Shown here piece by piece: positions 7,726 to 9,721 of a stretch of DNA of 9,721 nucleotides. Under the pieces are notes generated by a model. That model was given only the letters and a program-made list of their open reading frames with translations, did no database searches and was not told the origin of the DNA. Location of the stretch: assembly GCA_002430755.1 (NCBI GenBank), contig DJCX01000085.1, positions 15,897 through 25,617 on the forward strand. Reading direction: 5' to 3'. The DNA is from Flavobacteriales bacterium UBA5939 (lineage in GTDB: Bacteria > Bacteroidota > Bacteroidia > Flavobacteriales > Schleiferiaceae). The translations under genes were made by a program, and so were the position numbers. Each line of letters begins with the position of its first letter. Positions within the stretch are counted from its first letter, which is position 1.

Positions 7726-7807
7726 TATCTGAGATTTGGTATACATTTTAGTATGCAGCAGTATTGGCTCTACGACTACGAATAGACGTTTTTAAACTGC
7801 CTTTTTA

Positions 7808-7853
7808 CCTAAACGAATTCGATAATCCACATCATTCCCTAGGGTTGTTTAGG
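7808..7853. repeat. Cluster of nested palindromes
   Basis: CCTAAAC (7808-7814) and GTTTAGG (7847-7853) are perfect 7-bp inverted arms. Between or touching them are two self-complementary octamers, CGAATTCG (7814-7821) and CCCTAGGG (7837-7844). Three symmetrical elements within 46 bp of non-coding DNA are more than I would expect by chance, and they may be protein-binding sites. No T-tract follows, so this is not a typical terminator. Confidence 0.4.
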
Positions 7854-7977
7854 CGATATTCGAGGTGTTAAAGGCTTCAACAAATGTGCGTTCAAATTTA
7901 TTTTTACCACTTCATTATCAGTTAATTAGAAATAGTTATCTTTAAAGTACAAGTCTGCAACTTATGCTTGAAGTTTA

Positions 7978-8007
7978 GGTGTAGGCTTTGTGAAATACCT
8001 ATACACC
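7978..8007 (+). promoter_or_regulatory. Stem-loop just upstream of the zinc-ribbon/HTH gene
   Basis: GGTGTAGG (7978-7985) can pair with CCTATACACC (7998-8007) if two bases (TA) bulge, giving eight base pairs around a 12-base loop. It ends 11 bases before the preferred ATG at 8019. It could be a 5'-leader hairpin or an operator for the DNA-binding protein. Only the symmetry supports it. Confidence 0.35.
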
Positions 8008-8018
8008 GCCAACGAACA

Positions 8019-8462
8019 ATGTCAGAAAACAAACATTGTCCTAAATGCCACAGTAACAGTTATGTGAAGAGTGGTATTATTAAGGGACGTCAACGCTATA
8101 AGTGCAAGGATTGTAATTATTACTTTACCGTACAGAAACTCGGTAAGCGTATTGATAATTATTATGTCGTCAAAGCACTTCAACTTTACGTAGAGGGAGT
8201 AAGTTTTCGTGAAATCGAAAGAATTCTAGGGGTATCTCACGTTAGTGTCATGAACTGGGTTAAATCCCATGGTATAAAACGACCGCTCACTAGAGAAAAT
8301 TTAAGACCTAGTTATCAACTTCTCGACCATGAAGAACTGTCAGAATTTACTTCACACCCAGACAATTTAAACGGGCACGGTATGATTATCACCGAGGTGG
8401 GTGATAAGTTCATGGTGATTAAATGGAAAAACCAGAAAAAACCGCAACTCGAGCAGTTTTAA
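8019..8462 (+). CDS. IS1 InsA-like zinc-ribbon/HTH DNA-binding protein, acs-linked
   Basis: This 147-aa protein resembles the DNA-binding N-terminal part of IS1-type transposases (InsA). Cysteines C7, C10, C29 and C32 form a zinc ribbon (CPKC, then RYKCKDCNYYF), with the basic stretch IIKGRQR between the pairs. A helix-turn-helix follows at about 61-84 (SFREIERILGVSHVSVMNWVK). The last 60 residues (about 88-147) include GMIITEVGDKFMVIKW and hold no DDE catalytic domain. No terminal inverted repeats or target duplications are seen around it, so this is not an active insertion sequence. I chose ATG 8019; a TTG at 7968 would add 17 residues. The gene lies 45 bp upstream of acs on the same strand. 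From memory, very similar proteins occur in other Flavobacteriia, some near acs, which would suggest a domesticated regulator. That function is inference; annotation as 'transposase' would be misleading. Confidence 0.8.
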   Translation: MSENKHCPKCHSNSYVKSGIIKGRQRYKCKDCNYYFTVQKLGKRIDNYYVVKALQLYVEGVSFREIERILGVSHVSVMNWVKSHGIKRPLTRENLRPSYQLLDHEELSEFTSHPDNLNGHGMIITEVGDKFMVIKWKNQKKPQLEQF

Positions 8463-8507
8463 ATTTCCTTCATATCGTATCTTCTTGGCCATACAGATCA
8501 ATAAGCT

Positions 8508-9721
8508 ATGAGCCACTACTTCATAAATAGCTTCGACAAATACGAAGAAGCTTACAAAGCCTCCATAGATAACCCTTCTGAATTCTGGGCGGAAATCGCA
8601 GGTGATTTCACTTGGCAAAAGCCGTGGGATAAAACACTAGAATGGGAGTTCAATACTCCAAATGTGAAGTGGTTCCAAGGTGGTGTTTTAAACATTACCG
8701 AAAACTGTTTGGACCGTCACCTCGAAGAAAGAGGCGATGATATTGCACTTATTTGGGAACCGAATGACCCGAAAGAACAAGAGGTCAGAATGACCTACAA
8801 GGAGTTGCACAGAGAAGTGTGTCGCTTTGCCAATGTATTGAAAGCTAAAGGTGTAAAGAAGGGCGACCGCGTAGCGGTGTATATGCCTATGGTACCTGAG
8901 TTGACTATTGGAGTGTTGGCGTGTGCTCGGATTGGTGCTGTACACTCTGTAGTATTTGCAGGATTCTCTTCCAATGCCCTTGCCGATCGCATCAACGACA
9001 GCCAATGTGTTTGTGTATTAACCTCAGACGGCATGTACCGTGGCGCCAAGGCATTGCCGGTAAAAACCACCGTAGATGAAGCGTTGAAAAACTGTACTTC
9101 TGTGGAGAGCGTCATCGTGGTAAAACGCGACGGACGTGAAGTGGAGATGGTAGAAGGCCGTGATCATTGGTATGCAGAGGCTGCAACTGAAGTGAGCGCA
9201 GAATGTGCTCCTGAGCCGATGGACGCTGAAGATATGCTCTTCATCCTGTACACTTCTGGATCTACAGGTAAGCCTAAGGGTGTGGTTCACACTTGTGGCG
9301 GGTACATGGTCTATGCTGCCTACAGTTTCCAAAATGTCTTCCAATACGAGCGCGGTGATGTGTACTGGTGTACCGCCGACGTGGGTTGGATTACTGGACA
9401 TAGCTACATTATTTACGGACCGCTGCTAAACGGTGCGACCACGATGATGTTCGAAGGTGTGCCTACCTATCCTGATGCAGGTCGTTTTTGGGACGTCTGC
9501 GATAAGTATAAAGTGAACCAATTCTACACTGCACCAACGGCTATCCGTGCTCTTATGGCTATGGGTGACGAATTCGTGAATCGCGCAGATCTGAGCTCGT
9601 TAAAGGTCATAGGTTCTGTGGGTGAGCCCATCAATGCAGAGGCATGGCACTGGTACAACGAGAAGGTTGGTCATGGAAAATGTCCAATTGTCGATACGTG
9701 GTGGCAAACTGAAACTGGGGG
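8508..9721 (+). CDS. acs: Acetyl-CoA synthetase, AMP-forming (partial)
   Basis: Acs activates acetate in two steps (acetate + ATP + CoA to acetyl-CoA + AMP + PPi), feeding the TCA cycle, the glyoxylate shunt and lipid synthesis. The first 404 codons of an expected 630-650 are present. The N-terminal segment FWAEIAGDFTWQKPWDKTLEW is typical of Acs. The adenylate-forming P-loop YTSGSTGKPKG is at 248-258, followed by TADVGWITGHSY (289-300), GSVGEPIN, and the TWWQTETG motif (397-404) exactly at the right edge. The tryptophan of WWQTETGG that limits the acyl pocket to acetate is present (W399), which favours acetyl- over larger acyl-CoA synthetases. The C-terminal domain with the regulatory acetylation lysine lies outside the window. 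The start is the ATG at 8508; the gap to the preceding gene is 45 bp, so cotranscription is likely. The frame is open throughout. Confidence 0.97.
   Translation, partial: MSHYFINSFDKYEEAYKASIDNPSEFWAEIAGDFTWQKPWDKTLEWEFNTPNVKWFQGGVLNITENCLDRHLEERGDDIALIWEPNDPKEQEVRMTYKELHREVCRFANVLKAKGVKKGDRVAVYMPMVPELTIGVLACARIGAVHSVVFAGFSSNALADRINDSQCVCVLTSDGMYRGAKALPVKTTVDEALKNCTSVESVIVVKRDGREVEMVEGRDHWYAEAATEVSAECAPEPMDAEDMLFILYTSGSTGKPKGVVHTCGGYMVYAAYSFQNVFQYERGDVYWCTADVGWITGHSYIIYGPLLNGATTMMFEGVPTYPDAGRFWDVCDKYKVNQFYTAPTAIRALMAMGDEFVNRADLSSLKVIGSVGEPINAEAWHWYNEKVGHGKCPIVDTWWQTETG

Larger units (their letters stand above)
7726..8018. other. 293-bp intergenic region with several symmetrical elements
   Basis: No gene is supported here. 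The stretch contains an imperfect GTATAC/GTATGC repeat (7739-7756), an inverted-repeat cluster (7808-7853), a TATCTTTA at 7937-7944 that differs from TAnnTTTG in its last base and has no paired TTG, and a stem-loop just before the next gene (7978-8007). I see no convincing terminator for the MarR gene: the arms GCAGT (7758-7762) and ACTGC (7796-7800) followed by CTTTTT enclose a loop of 33 bases, which is too long to trust. The region probably carries the promoter for the small DNA-binding protein and acs. Confidence 0.5.

Noticed and set aside
7758..7806. Possible terminator after the MarR gene (GCAGT/ACTGC plus CTTTTT)
   Set aside because: The arms are only 5 bp and the loop is 33 bases, so a stable hairpin is unlikely.
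7968..8018. TTG start giving a 17-residue extension (with an extra CxxC) of the zinc-ribbon/HTH protein
   Set aside because: The ATG at 8019 sits directly before the conserved CPKC ribbon, and the extension coincides with a stem-loop. The extra CRLC is probably chance, but it is worth noting.
7968..8462. A complete IS1-type insertion sequence
   Set aside because: There is no DDE transposase domain, no insB-like second ORF or frameshift site, and no terminal inverted repeats or target duplication flanking the gene.
8367..9401. Minus-strand ORFs of 83-125 codons over acs
   Set aside because: They are shadows of the strong plus-strand acs frame, overlap each other and show no domain.

Overview
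The window looks like chromosomal DNA of a Bacteroidota bacterium, most likely of the order Flavobacteriales. The reasons are a type IX secretion gene (porQ) coupled to lon, a small outer-membrane barrel protein of the DUF6089/PorG type, two SPII lipoproteins, starts without clear Shine-Dalgarno sequences, and a Bacteroidota-style acs. I cannot name the genus. No tRNA, rRNA, CRISPR array, integrase or complete insertion sequence is visible.

Left part, minus strand (1-4557): reading leftwards, yaaA is followed after 11 bp by an outer-membrane barrel gene, and a strong intrinsic terminator (3030-3059) closes this unit. Then comes lon (815 aa, complete). Its stop codon overlaps the TTG start of porQ, which runs off the left edge. 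This half combines cytoplasmic protein quality control and peroxide defence with envelope and secretion components.

Middle, plus strand (4627-7256): two lipoprotein genes share an ATGA stop/start overlap and diverge from yaaA. The first has TPR-like repeats and then a CsgG/FlgT-like region. The second has an LPP20-family domain and an unassigned C-terminal half. They look like partners in one envelope complex of unknown role.

Right part, plus strand (7259-9721): a MarR-family regulator is preceded by an 18-bp inverted repeat that is a good autoregulatory operator candidate. A 293-bp non-coding gap with several symmetrical elements follows. Next is a 147-aa protein resembling only the DNA-binding part of an IS1-type transposase (four-cysteine zinc ribbon plus helix-turn-helix), and 45 bp further on is acs (acetyl-CoA synthetase), cut by the right edge. 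The arrangement suggests that the small protein, and possibly the MarR protein, regulates acetate activation, but that is inference.

The best candidates for something undescribed are the transposase-derived DNA-binding protein next to acs and the CsgG-like/LPP20 lipoprotein pair in an apparently non-flagellar lineage.
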